Of a stretch of 64,000 bases of DNA, positions 23,722-31,562 are shown in pieces. The first letter of the stretch is position 1. Each line of letters starts with the position of its first letter. Position numbers and translations under genes: made by a program. Under the pieces are notes generated by a model. That model saw only the letters and a program-made list of their open reading frames with translations. It did not search any database and had not been told where the DNA came from. Source of the stretch: Candidatus Scybalocola faecigallinarum (lineage in GTDB: Bacteria > Bacillota > Clostridia > Lachnospirales > Lachnospiraceae); assembly GCA_018711005.1 (NCBI GenBank), contig DVIT01000013.1, forward strand, positions 1-64,000, in the 5' to 3' direction.

Positions 23722-24216
23722 CTAAATTTTTGGCAGCCTTGGATGGACGTACCATGCGGTCAGGCCGGTGAAAAGTCCGGTAATAATGCCGCTGATGATC
23801 AGGTAAGGATAGTAAAAAAGCACGTATCCGGAGCCAAGGACAATGGCAGCCACAGCGATCTGTCCGGTATTGTGGGCCAGAGCCCCCATAATGCTGGTGA
23901 ACCACAAAAGCCTGCTGCCAAGGAAGTGGTGGAGAATGGCCATGACCAGCAGACAGGCCAGTCCTCCGGACAGACTGTAAAAGAAAGACATCATTTGTCC
24001 GGCAAAAATGCTGCCCAGGATAATGCGCACCAGCAGGACGATCAAAGCATCCCGCCAGGTGGCATTGGCCAGCAGGATAAGGGTTACAATATTGGCCAGA
24101 CCCAGCTTAATGCCCGGGATGGGCACCAGAGGCGGGATCAGGGATTCCAGCAGGAATATAGTCAGGGCAATAGTTGAAAACAGAGCCAGAGTTGTCAGCT
24201 TTTTTACAGATTTCAC
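23722..24216 (-). CDS. Gx transporter family / heptaprenyl diphosphate synthase component I-like membrane protein
   Basis: The 164-residue protein is almost wholly hydrophobic, with about five membrane segments and the glycine-rich PIPGIKLGLANIVTLILL typical of the Gx-transporter family (Hpre_diP_synt_I). The start is GTG at 24216: AAGGAGG lies just upstream, whereas the longer ATG-initiated frame would start inside the previous gene. It follows the NusG-II gene by 10 nt and is last in the apbE cassette. Family members resemble substrate-binding subunits of small-molecule transporters. The three-gene set recalls part of the flavin-based electron export locus of Listeria (EetB-like). The true substrate is unknown. 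Confidence 0.85.
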   Translation of the reverse strand: MKSVKKLTTLALFSTIALTIFLLESLIPPLVPIPGIKLGLANIVTLILLANATWRDALIVLLVRIILGSIFAGQMMSFFYSLSGGLACLLVMAILHHFLGSRLLWFTSIMGALAHNTGQIAVAAIVLGSGYVLFYYPYLIISGIITGLFTGLTAWYVHPRLPKI

Positions 24217-24226
24217 AGGCGCCTCC

Positions 24227-24610
24227 TTAATTGGCAATGGCATCCATGCCTCCGGTGTCCCCGCCGCTGATGCGTATGATCACGCGATTGGGAAGGCAGG
24301 TAATGGGCGCCAGGCTGTCGGAAATGTATCCGGTGTTGACACAGACCTTATCCGGGCAGGACGCTTCAATAATGGCAATACGGCCAGGCTCTACCCGGAT
24401 GGTATTATAGGCGCCATTGTCGCCGTCTACAGTAAATTCATAGGCTTCTTCCACCTGATCCAGATCAATGGTCCGGATACACTGGCCATCCTGGTAAATC
24501 TGGGCGATCCGCCCGTCCGTCCGTGTGTTTTGCAAAACAAAAATAAGCGCAATGCTGATGATGGCCAGAAGGATTACAATAAAAATACAGAGTTTAACTT
24601 TTTTTGACAT
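24227..24610 (-). CDS. Membrane-anchored NusG domain II protein
   Basis: The 127-residue protein begins with a positively charged start and one membrane anchor (residues about 6-28), followed by an outward-facing NusG-II-like beta domain with IIEASCPDKVCVNTGYISDS and ITCLPNRVIIRI. AAAGGA is 6 nt before the ATG at 24610. The two Cys of CPDKVC and the later Cys could form a disulfide or bind a cofactor outside the cell. It sits between apbE and the Gx-transporter gene, matching the EetA-like position in extracellular electron transfer loci. That functional link is inference. Confidence 0.85.
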   Translation of the reverse strand: MSKKVKLCIFIVILLAIISIALIFVLQNTRTDGRIAQIYQDGQCIRTIDLDQVEEAYEFTVDGDNGAYNTIRVEPGRIAIIEASCPDKVCVNTGYISDSLAPITCLPNRVIIRISGGDTGGMDAIAN

Positions 24611-24653
24611 GAACATTCCTTTCTATATCCCATCGCCTTCGTGCAGCCGGTTC

Positions 24654-25694
24654 CTATTGAAGCTGGTCTCTGATTCCGTCGGTGGCGGTGATTTGATCTT
24701 GAGTATCAATAAAGACCGCTTCCACGCCGTTTATGGACTGAAGAAGCTTTTGGGCCTTTTCCTGACCCAGCACAAAGGAGGCTGTGGAGAGGGCGTCTGC
24801 ATCCATGGAGCATTGGGTAATGATCGTAACGCTGGATAATCCGCTGTCTGCCGGATAACCGGTGGAACCGTCCAGGATATGGTGGTAGCGGGTACCGTCC
24901 GGGGCTTCATAGTAACGCTGATAATCTCCGGAGGTGACAAATGTCAGATTCGTCACCTGTAAAGTGACTGCCGGGTTTTCCTCCGGCTGAGGGCTGGAAG
25001 GATCTGCGATCCCAAGCGTCCAAGGCTTCCCGTCCGGGCGGTTTCCGATGGTAATAATATTTCCTCCTAAATTTAAAAGTGCGCTGGTAATATGGTAATC
25101 CTCCTGAAGGAGTTCTTTCATTTCATCAGCAGCATACCCTTTGGCAATGGCGCCAAAGTCCAGGGAAAATCCGTCATTTTCAAAGAAAACCGTGTGTGCC
25201 TGCCCATCCAGCAGTACGTGCTCGTAGTCACGGCGGCCGGTGAGAGGGGCAATTTCCTCCGGCTCAGGCACCCGGGCGTCATCGGTGCCGATCCCCCAAA
25301 GCCGGATCAGCTTTCCAAGGGTCGGGTCAAAGGCGCCTTCTGTAAGCCGGGCAAAATAAAGACTGCGCTCAAGGACGGTGTAAAAATCGTCAGAGACAGG
25401 TACAGGAGCCTTGGCAGCATTTTGGTTGACATAATTTATTTCGCTGGAATCAATGTTTACTGAAAAAATCTGTTCCAGCTCACGGGCCCGGTCCATTGCT
25501 GCCTCCACGGCGCCGTCCAGCGCCTCCTGAGACTGGCGGCCGTACACCTGTACCGTAACAACAGTCCCAAGGACGATCTGTGTCTGAGAAGCGCCCGGGG
25601 TTTCGCCGCAGCCGGTAAAACATATGCACATAAGGGCAGCCATAAAAAGGACTGCAGGCCTGAAAATTGTTGATAATTTTATAAAATACCTCAT
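24654..25694 (-). CDS. apbE: FAD:protein FMN transferase lipoprotein
   Basis: The 346-residue protein has a lipoprotein signal sequence ending ICFTGCG near residue 29 and the ApbE fold: FDPTLGKLIRLWGIG, SLDFGAIAKGYAADEM, ALLNLGGNIITIG and YHHILDGSTGYPADSGLSSV. ApbE transfers FMN from FAD onto Thr/Ser of extracytoplasmic flavoproteins such as RnfG, RnfD or PplA. No such target is in the window. A promoter (25702-25731) ends only 7 nt before the ATG, and the ribosome site is weak (AGGG). Downstream on the same strand come the NusG-II and Gx genes, so the cassette probably serves membrane or extracellular electron transfer. Confidence 0.92.
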   Translation of the reverse strand: MRYFIKLSTIFRPAVLFMAALMCICFTGCGETPGASQTQIVLGTVVTVQVYGRQSQEALDGAVEAAMDRARELEQIFSVNIDSSEINYVNQNAAKAPVPVSDDFYTVLERSLYFARLTEGAFDPTLGKLIRLWGIGTDDARVPEPEEIAPLTGRRDYEHVLLDGQAHTVFFENDGFSLDFGAIAKGYAADEMKELLQEDYHITSALLNLGGNIITIGNRPDGKPWTLGIADPSSPQPEENPAVTLQVTNLTFVTSGDYQRYYEAPDGTRYHHILDGSTGYPADSGLSSVTIITQCSMDADALSTASFVLGQEKAQKLLQSINGVEAVFIDTQDQITATDGIRDQLQ

Positions 25695-25701
25695 AACCCT
25701 G

Positions 25702-25731
25702 AGTATAATATATAAGAAATTATTTTGTCAA
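25702..25731 (-). promoter_or_regulatory. Promoter of the apbE cassette, with almost no leader
   Basis: Leftward TTGACA (25726-25731) and TATACT (25702-25707) are 18 nt apart. The start would fall at about 25695, next to the apbE ATG at 25694, predicting a leaderless message. Confidence 0.6.
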
Positions 25732-25761
25732 TTCCTATGGCGGGACTTGTAAAAAAGTGTT

Positions 25762-25972
25762 ATGCTAATGTTACTATTCACAGCCGTTTCATACTTGGCA
25801 GCAGACGCGTTGTGCTTGCACAAAAGCCCCTGCTGCCAAGTATGAAACAAGACTGTGAAGCAGTCACCCCACCCACATAAGCAGTCTTAGCCCCGTAAGG
25901 GGCGGGACTGAAGCGCGTAAGCGCGACGAGTGCGCATGCGGGTGGGGTGGCTGTGAGTAGTAACATGCTAAT
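25762..25972. mobile_element. MITE-like folded element with terminal inverted repeats and an 8-bp target duplication
   Basis: The 195-bp core (25770-25964) has 16-bp ends, GTTACTATTCACAGCC and GGCTGTGAGTAGTAAC, inverted with one mismatch, flanked on both sides by ATGCTAAT (25762-25769 and 25965-25972). Inside is a perfect 18-bp stem (TTTCATACTTGGCAGCAG at 25787 with its complement at 25830), a CACCCCACCC/GGGTGGGGTG stem (25865, 25940), and small hairpins GCCCC-gtaa-GGGGC and GCGC-gtaa-GCGC. There is no coding frame of note. It looks like a non-autonomous transposon; a structured RNA is the alternative. Confidence 0.7.
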
Positions 25973-26049
25973 ATTGCCTTGCCTGGGGCCAGGCGTCTTA
26001 TATTCCCAGATCGAAAGTATTATCCCAAAACAGGAGTTGAATAGAATTT

Positions 26050-27060
26050 ATGAAACGTGACGATATTATTATCCAAAAGGCCATCATCCATATCCTGGAC
26101 GGGTCGGTAGGCATGCCGGTGCTGTCTGACCGGGAGCTGGAATGCGGCCCTGATCTTTATGATTTTTTCAGAGCTCATCTGGAAAAGATCACAGAAAGCG
26201 ATGATGTAAAGCAGTGCAGCTTTTCACCGGAATCAGAGATCCGGGACGAGCTGTCCATGTTTGATCCGGAGCAGTTTGTTGCAGTAAGCCAGAAGCTGGC
26301 CGCTTTTTTATATTCCATTATGAACAGCAATATTGATATTCCTTCCGCCGATCTGGCCGTGCTTTTATTCCGCCATGAGGAGCAAGCTTATCTTGGTATT
26401 TTAAAGATGAACTATAAATCTTCATATACCCATCTGACGGTGTCTGATCTTGGGGAAAATACCAATAATATTATTAAGCAGAAAGCGCTTTTGCCTTCCG
26501 AAGGGCAGAAGCTGTCAGAGGCGGCAGTGATCCGTCTCAGCGACATGGATATTATGCTTCTGGAAAAGAAGTATGAGGTCAATGGGGTAAAGACCAATTA
26601 TATGTCTGAGCTGTATTTAAAGTGCCACGGCAAGCTTTCTCAAAAAGCCCGGCTGAATATTGTGACCAAGGCTGTGGATCAGATCAATCAGAAATATTTT
26701 GATGAGGAAGATGTGCAAAGATCCATGGAGACGAAAAAGGTGCTGTACGACGCCTTTGAGGACGGCGGCGGACTGAGTGTGGAGACGGTAAAGGAAAAGC
26801 TTTTTGCAGAAAATGAGGATATGCGCAGGGATTTTGAAGAAAAGATCGAAAAATACCATATAGACGCAGAAGAAATCCGTCCCATAAATAAACAGACCAT
26901 TAAAAAGTTTGAGCGCCAGTTTATTAAAACAGACACAGGGATCGAGATCAGTATTCCCATGGATCAGTACGATAATCAGGATATTGTAGAGTTTATTACT
27001 AACTCTGACGGAAGTATTTCCGTGCTTATTAAAAATATCAGCCATATGACAAGCAAATAA
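26050..27060 (+). CDS. Nucleoid-associated protein (NdpA/YejK family)
   Basis: The 336-residue protein begins IIIQKAIIHILDGSVGMPVL and matches the 37-kDa nucleoid-associated protein family (PF04245) in length and in the features KARLNIVTKAVDQINQKYF and the C-terminal GIEISIPMDQYDNQDIVEF. These abundant proteins bind DNA and are thought to help organise the nucleoid, though their role in Firmicutes is poorly known. It stands alone between the MITE-like element and metA. The first ATG is the natural start, with CAGGAG about 14 nt upstream. Confidence 0.85.
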   Translation: MKRDDIIIQKAIIHILDGSVGMPVLSDRELECGPDLYDFFRAHLEKITESDDVKQCSFSPESEIRDELSMFDPEQFVAVSQKLAAFLYSIMNSNIDIPSADLAVLLFRHEEQAYLGILKMNYKSSYTHLTVSDLGENTNNIIKQKALLPSEGQKLSEAAVIRLSDMDIMLLEKKYEVNGVKTNYMSELYLKCHGKLSQKARLNIVTKAVDQINQKYFDEEDVQRSMETKKVLYDAFEDGGGLSVETVKEKLFAENEDMRRDFEEKIEKYHIDAEEIRPINKQTIKKFERQFIKTDTGIEISIPMDQYDNQDIVEFITNSDGSISVLIKNISHMTSK

Positions 27061-27088
27061 TCTTTATGAATTATTTAGGATTGTGCGG

Positions 27089-27117
27089 TTGATATTTAAA
27101 AGATTAGTTTATATAAT
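27089..27117 (+). promoter_or_regulatory. Promoter of metA
   Basis: TTGATA at 27089-27094 and TATAAT at 27112-27117, spacer 17 nt. It leaves a leader of about 130 nt before the metA ATG. Confidence 0.75.
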
Positions 27118-27129
27118 AGAAGTGTCACC

Positions 27130-27222
27130 ATGGAAACTTGTGTTTTCGTGGAGCTTTGCCGCAGGAGTCTTTTGGGATTTCCGGCGGCGATTTTATCATT
27201 GTCCGGCTTTGCCTGCGGATAA
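27130..27222 (+). other. Candidate structured leader / leader peptide upstream of metA
   Basis: The metA leader (about 27124-27252) can form CATTGTCCG/CGGATAATG (27197-27225) followed by ACGCGATTTTTTC, a terminator-like unit. CCGCAGG near 27160 could instead pair with CCTGCGG near 27212, giving mutually exclusive folds. A 30-codon frame from ATG 27130 ends at TAA 27220, inside the stem, and contains three Cys codons; it lacks a clear ribosome site. I see no S-box or T-box. Regulation by attenuation is inference. Confidence 0.4.
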
Positions 27223-27252
27223 TGACGCGATTTTTTCAAAGGAGAAATTTAG

Positions 27253-28158
27253 ATGCCCATTAAGATCGACGATAATCTTCCGGCAAGACAGATCCTGGAA
27301 GATGAACATATTTTTGTAATGACACAGAAGCGGGCGCTGACTCAGGATATACGCCCCTTAAAAATTGTGATCCTTAATCTGATGCCAACAAAGATCGAGA
27401 CAGAGACTCAGATCTTAAGATGCCTGTCCAACACGCCGCTGCAGATCGAGATCGATCTGCTCCAGACGTCCACATATACATCCAGACATGTTTCCGAGGA
27501 GCATATGCTGGCGTTTTACAAAACATTTGACGAGATCCGGGATCACCGGTATGATGGCATGATCATTACGGGAGCGCCGGTAGAGCTTATGGAATTTGAG
27601 GATGTGGAGTATTGGCCGGAGCTGTGTGAGATCATGGACTGGAGTGTGAAAAACGTCCATTCCACCTTTCATATTTGCTGGGGAGCCCAGGCCGGGCTTT
27701 ACCATCATTATGGGATTCAAAAGCATATGCTGGATAAAAAGATTTCCGGAGTGTTTTCCCACCGGATGCTGAACCCTAAGTCCAGGCTTTTTCGGGGCAT
27801 GGATACCTGTTTTAATGTACCCCATTCCCGCCATACCACGGTTTATGCTGAGGATATCCAAAGAGTGCCTCAGCTGAAGATCATGGCTGTTTCTGATGAA
27901 GCCGGTGTTTATCTGGTGAGCAATGAAACCGGCTCCCAGTTTTTTGTCATGGGACATTCGGAATATGATGCAAACACATTAAAACAGGAGTATTTGCGGG
28001 ATCTGAAAAAGGGAATGAATCCGGAAATACCAAAGCATTATTTCCCTGATGACGACCCGACAAAGGAACCGGTCCTTACATGGCGGTCCCATGGACAGTG
28101 GATTTATTCAAATTGGCTGAATTACTTTGTGTACCAGACAACACCATATGAACTGTAG
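27253..28158 (+). CDS. metA: Homoserine O-acyltransferase (MetA family), predicted O-acetyltransferase
   Basis: The 301-residue enzyme starts [11 protein letters not shown] and has the catalytic Cys in [16 protein letters not shown] near residue 142 and the catalytic His in [11 protein letters not shown] near 235. It activates homoserine for methionine synthesis in the cytosol. Residue 111 is Glu ([10 protein letters not shown]). In published work on this family Glu111 selects acetyl-CoA and Gly111 succinyl-CoA, so O-acetylhomoserine is the predicted product despite the usual succinyltransferase name. AAAGGAG precedes the ATG. The gene is alone, with its own promoter and a structured leader. 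Confidence 0.93.
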   Translation: MPIKIDDNLPARQILEDEHIFVMTQKRALTQDIRPLKIVILNLMPTKIETETQILRCLSNTPLQIEIDLLQTSTYTSRHVSEEHMLAFYKTFDEIRDHRYDGMIITGAPVELMEFEDVEYWPELCEIMDWSVKNVHSTFHICWGAQAGLYHHYGIQKHMLDKKISGVFSHRMLNPKSRLFRGMDTCFNVPHSRHTTVYAEDIQRVPQLKIMAVSDEAGVYLVSNETGSQFFVMGHSEYDANTLKQEYLRDLKKGMNPEIPKHYFPDDDPTKEPVLTWRSHGQWIYSNWLNYFVYQTTPYEL

Positions 28159-28227
28159 TTTTATGGTATGAGCTTAAATGCATATGTATCCGTCAAAGCT
28201 TTGGTGTGATACAGGAAAGAAGATTGT

Positions 28228-30588
28228 ATGGAGAAACAGACATATACAGGCCTTTCCAAAAAAGAGGTCCAGGAACGTATTGGAAAGGGCCTTGTGAATG
28301 AAACCAATACAAGTGTATCCAAAACTACGGGAGAGATCATACGTACCCATACGCTGACCTACTTTAACTTTTTGAATCTTTTCCTTGGATGCCTTGTGAT
28401 CATTTCCGGTCAGATCAAGAATCTGACCTTTATGGCCATTATTATTATTAATACGATCATCGGTATTTTCCAGGAGCTGAAAGTTAAGAAGCTGGTAGAC
28501 GGCCTGTCAGTGATCACTGCCACAAAGGCGACGGTGGTTCGTGACGGCTCCCGCAAGGAAATTCCTATTGATCAGATCGTTATGGATGATGTGATCGCCG
28601 TGGAAAGCGGCAATCAGATCAGCGCCGACAGTGTTGTCCTGGAATCTGCCGGCATTGAGGTCAATGAGTCTATGATCACCGGTGAGTCCAGGCCAGTAAA
28701 AAAGAAGCCGGGAGATACCCTTTATTCCGGAAGCTTCCTTGTAGCAGGCAGCGGTCTTGCCAGAGTGGAGCATGTGGGCAAGGACAACTATGCCACGGTT
28801 TTGGCCAATCAGGCCAAGGATAAAAAGCGGGCCACCTCTGAGATGCAGGATTCTATTAAACGTATCATTAAGACGGTGGGCTTTATCATTATCCCTGTAG
28901 GTATCCTCCTGTTTATTTCCCAGCGCCAGGTGGACGGGACAACCCTTTCCGATGCCCTGGTAAATACTGTAGGCGGCGTGATCGGCATGATCCCCGAGGG
29001 CCTTGTGCTTTTAACAAGTATTTCCTTTATCCTTGGTGTTGGCCGTCTGGCCGGAAAACGGGCCCTTGTCCAGGAAATGGAAGCCATTGAGGCCCTGGCC
29101 AGAGTCAATGTGCTTTGCACCGATAAGACGGGAACCATTACTACCGGAGAGCTTCAGGTTACCGAACTGATCCCCCTGTCACAAATGAGCGTTGAGGAAA
29201 TCAAAACCATTATGAATGAAATTTCCTTTGCCTTTGACGATGTGAATAATACCCAGACGGCATTGATGAATTATTTTACAGATACAAAGGCATGGACCGT
29301 AACCGACGCTATCCCGTTTTCTTCGGCAAGAAAATACCGGGCTATCAGCTTTAAAGACCATGGCGCCTATGTTCTTGGCGCCCCTGAATTTATTATGAAG
29401 GGAAATGAATCTCTGGCCCAGCGTGTGGAAGTTTACTCTGAAAAAGGACTCCGTGTCCTGCTTTTGGCCAGCGCCCAGAGGATTTCCAGTGAAGAAGAAG
29501 CAGTGGAAGGCGTTTCGCCGCTGGCCTTGATCCTGATTTCTGATTGTATCCGTACAGAGGCCAGGGCAACCTTTGAATATTTTGCCAGCCAGAATGTGGC
29601 GGTCAAAGTGATTTCCGGCGATAATCCGGCTACAGTTTCCCATATTGCTGTGGAAGCGGGACTTAAGGACGGCGAGAAATATGTGGATGCCACCCAGCTG
29701 CCGGAAGACGATGCAGATCTGAGGGATGCGGTAGAGGACATTACTGTATTTGGCCGTGTAACGCCGGAGCAGAAGCAGCGGATCATTAAAGCCTACCAGG
29801 CCAACGGTAAGGTTGTAGGTATGGTGGGCGACGGTGTCAACGACGTTTTGGCGCTGAAGGATGCGGACTGCGGTATTGCCATGGCTGCCGGTTCAGATGC
29901 GGCAAAGCAGGTGGCTCATATCGTTTTGCTGGATTCCGACTTTGCCTGTATGCAGGACATTGTCCGGGAAGGACGTATGATCATTTCAAATATTGAAAGA
30001 GTCAGCGCCCTGTATTTGACAAAAACCATTTATTCCGTGCTGCTGTGCGTGATCTTTATCATTATCGGACGGGCATATCCATTTGTGCCCATCCACTTAA
30101 GCCTGATCAGCGCCGCAGCGATCGGTATACCAAGCTTTTTCCTGGCTCTGGAGCAGACCGAGACAGTGACCCAGGACGGCTTCCTGAAAAATGTCCTTCG
30201 GGTGGCCCTGCCGGGCGCGTTGGTCATGGTGATCACGATGCTGATCAATCAGCTGTTTGGTATTGTATTTGCACTAAGCTCTGATATTTTGTCCACGTAT
30301 AACCTTTTAGTGGCCGGATGGATCAGTATGATCGTTTTGATCAAAGTATCCAGCCCGCTGAACCTGAAACGGAAGATTCTGTGTATCGTCTGCGGCGTTG
30401 TGTTAGTGGGCGGTGTCCTGTTCTTTGGAGATTTCTTCAGTGTAACGACCATCTTCCAGTGGCGTATGCTGTTTGCTGTACCGGTGATCGCAGTGGCCTA
30501 TCCTATGATGAACGCATTTATGGCCCTGATACGGATGATTGCAAGAAGACATGATAAACATAAAAAGCTGGCACTGGAAGGCGAGTGA
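28228..30588 (+). CDS. Cation-translocating P-type ATPase
   Basis: The 786-residue pump has all P-type landmarks: actuator motif MITGESRPVKK near residue 152, the transmembrane PEGL of M4 near 258, phosphorylation motif CTDKTGT near 295 and hinge motif MVGDGVNDVLALKDAD near 530. About ten membrane segments are visible, and there is no N-terminal heavy-metal domain. That excludes copper/zinc P1B pumps and fits the Ca/Mg-type or the poorly characterised Exp7-like group. Transported ion: not determinable here. It stands alone except for the small gene 39 nt downstream, which may be cotranscribed. Confidence 0.9.
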   Translation: MEKQTYTGLSKKEVQERIGKGLVNETNTSVSKTTGEIIRTHTLTYFNFLNLFLGCLVIISGQIKNLTFMAIIIINTIIGIFQELKVKKLVDGLSVITATKATVVRDGSRKEIPIDQIVMDDVIAVESGNQISADSVVLESAGIEVNESMITGESRPVKKKPGDTLYSGSFLVAGSGLARVEHVGKDNYATVLANQAKDKKRATSEMQDSIKRIIKTVGFIIIPVGILLFISQRQVDGTTLSDALVNTVGGVIGMIPEGLVLLTSISFILGVGRLAGKRALVQEMEAIEALARVNVLCTDKTGTITTGELQVTELIPLSQMSVEEIKTIMNEISFAFDDVNNTQTALMNYFTDTKAWTVTDAIPFSSARKYRAISFKDHGAYVLGAPEFIMKGNESLAQRVEVYSEKGLRVLLLASAQRISSEEEAVEGVSPLALILISDCIRTEARATFEYFASQNVAVKVISGDNPATVSHIAVEAGLKDGEKYVDATQLPEDDADLRDAVEDITVFGRVTPEQKQRIIKAYQANGKVVGMVGDGVNDVLALKDADCGIAMAAGSDAAKQVAHIVLLDSDFACMQDIVREGRMIISNIERVSALYLTKTIYSVLLCVIFIIIGRAYPFVPIHLSLISAAAIGIPSFFLALEQTETVTQDGFLKNVLRVALPGALVMVITMLINQLFGIVFALSSDILSTYNLLVAGWISMIVLIKVSSPLNLKRKILCIVCGVVLVGGVLFFGDFFSVTTIFQWRMLFAVPVIAVAYPMMNAFMALIRMIARRHDKHKKLALEGE

Positions 30589-30627
30589 AAATGGCTGATG
30601 TGTTTGTTTTTGGAAAGGAGAAAAATT

Positions 30628-31131
30628 ATGAAACTTACACCAGATGGCGCTCAAAAGTTAATTCATTCCCTGGAAGAAGATCGAAAGCAGCTTGTAGATC
30701 AGATCAATAAATTAGCAATATTTGTCGTGGCCGTGTCTGAAGGTGATCCGGAAGAATTGCGGCCGGAGTTTGATTTTACGGCGACAGTTGACGCGATCCG
30801 CAGCATTGATGAGAAAATCCGAAAGATTAAACATGGAAGAAATGTATTTAATACAACGACATTTCTTCCTGAAGAAAGTATCACTGTAGATGAAGCTCTG
30901 GTTCTTATGGCCACATTAAATAATAATTATGGTTACTTTGCCGATCTTGGAAACCGGCAGCCGAAAACCAGAAACCGCACCCAGTATAAAGGAGATATTG
31001 AATATACATATACCAATTATAATATTGGGGAAGCTAAAAAGCTTGCAAAAGATATGTATGAAAGAATTTTGGAAATTCAATCAAAGCTGAACCTGGTTAA
31101 CAGTACGTATAATTTTGAAATCAATCTCTAA
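30628..31131 (+). CDS. DIP1984-like small protein of unknown function
   Basis: The chosen ATG at 30628 has AAAGGAG 7 nt upstream and gives 167 residues; an in-frame start at 30598 lacks one. The sequence opens with a charged helix (KLIHSLEEDRKQLVDQINKL), has GRNVFNTTTFLPEE and ITVDEALVLMATLN in the middle and ends with KLNLVNSTYNFEINL. This order resembles the DIP1984/septicolysin-like family (helical hairpin, N-T-T turn, DEAL helix, final Asn-rich strand), but the match was judged by eye. No signal or membrane segment. It may share a transcript with the P-type ATPase. Function unknown. Confidence 0.7.
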   Translation: MKLTPDGAQKLIHSLEEDRKQLVDQINKLAIFVVAVSEGDPEELRPEFDFTATVDAIRSIDEKIRKIKHGRNVFNTTTFLPEESITVDEALVLMATLNNNYGYFADLGNRQPKTRNRTQYKGDIEYTYTNYNIGEAKKLAKDMYERILEIQSKLNLVNSTYNFEINL

Positions 31132-31372
31132 GTGAGTGTTTTCCGTGATACGAAGATGTTCAGAATATAAGGCGCAGGGCAATCCGTGCCTTATGCCTAT
31201 TTGGTGGGCAGCTGGTAAGCTGTAAATATTAGAATTCATATCTGAGGTAAATGTTAAAGTTGAAAGTTTATGTACATGTTTATCCTTCAGTTATTCATTA
31301 TTTGTTATGGTTCAAGGTTTATCCGGAGTCTGTTTTTAAATATTCGGGATATTTTCATATCAAAAAACTTTT

Positions 31373-31406
31373 GGGTGCCAAGTACGGTTAGAGGCACCCT
31401 TTTTTT
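31373..31406 (+). terminator. Terminator downstream of the DIP1984-like gene
   Basis: GGGTGCC and GGCACCC form a 7-bp GC stem with a 13-nt loop followed by seven T. It ends the ATPase/DIP1984-like unit. The rest of the 31132-31562 gap has no gene; around 31168-31205 a degenerate copy of the GCAATCCGTG...GCCTATTTG repeat theme is visible. Confidence 0.75.
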
Positions 31407-31493
31407 GAAGAAAATTCAGAGCTGCAAATATTGGCCAGGTCTGAGTTAAGTTTATATGGACGGGTATACGATGTGAAAACATCCCTATAAAGG

Positions 31494-31538
31494 AAGGGCT
31501 GTGAAATTCGTGGGATTTTCTCCGGTTTCACAGCCCTT
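31494..31538 (-). terminator. Hairpin after the spore-related leftward gene
   Basis: AAGGGCTGTGAAA and TTTCACAGCCCTT are perfect 13-bp arms around a 19-nt loop. The T-tract is weak in either direction. Confidence 0.55.
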
Positions 31539-31562
31539 AAACGGTTATTATACGCTTATTTT

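Noticed and set aside
27118-27252. S-box, SAM-II or T-box riboswitch before metA
   Set aside because: None of the conserved core words of these elements is present in the leader.
27083-27319. 78-codon frame starting in the metA promoter
   Set aside because: It includes the promoter elements and overlaps the metA start in another frame. The shorter 30-codon frame at 27130 is the only leader peptide worth testing.
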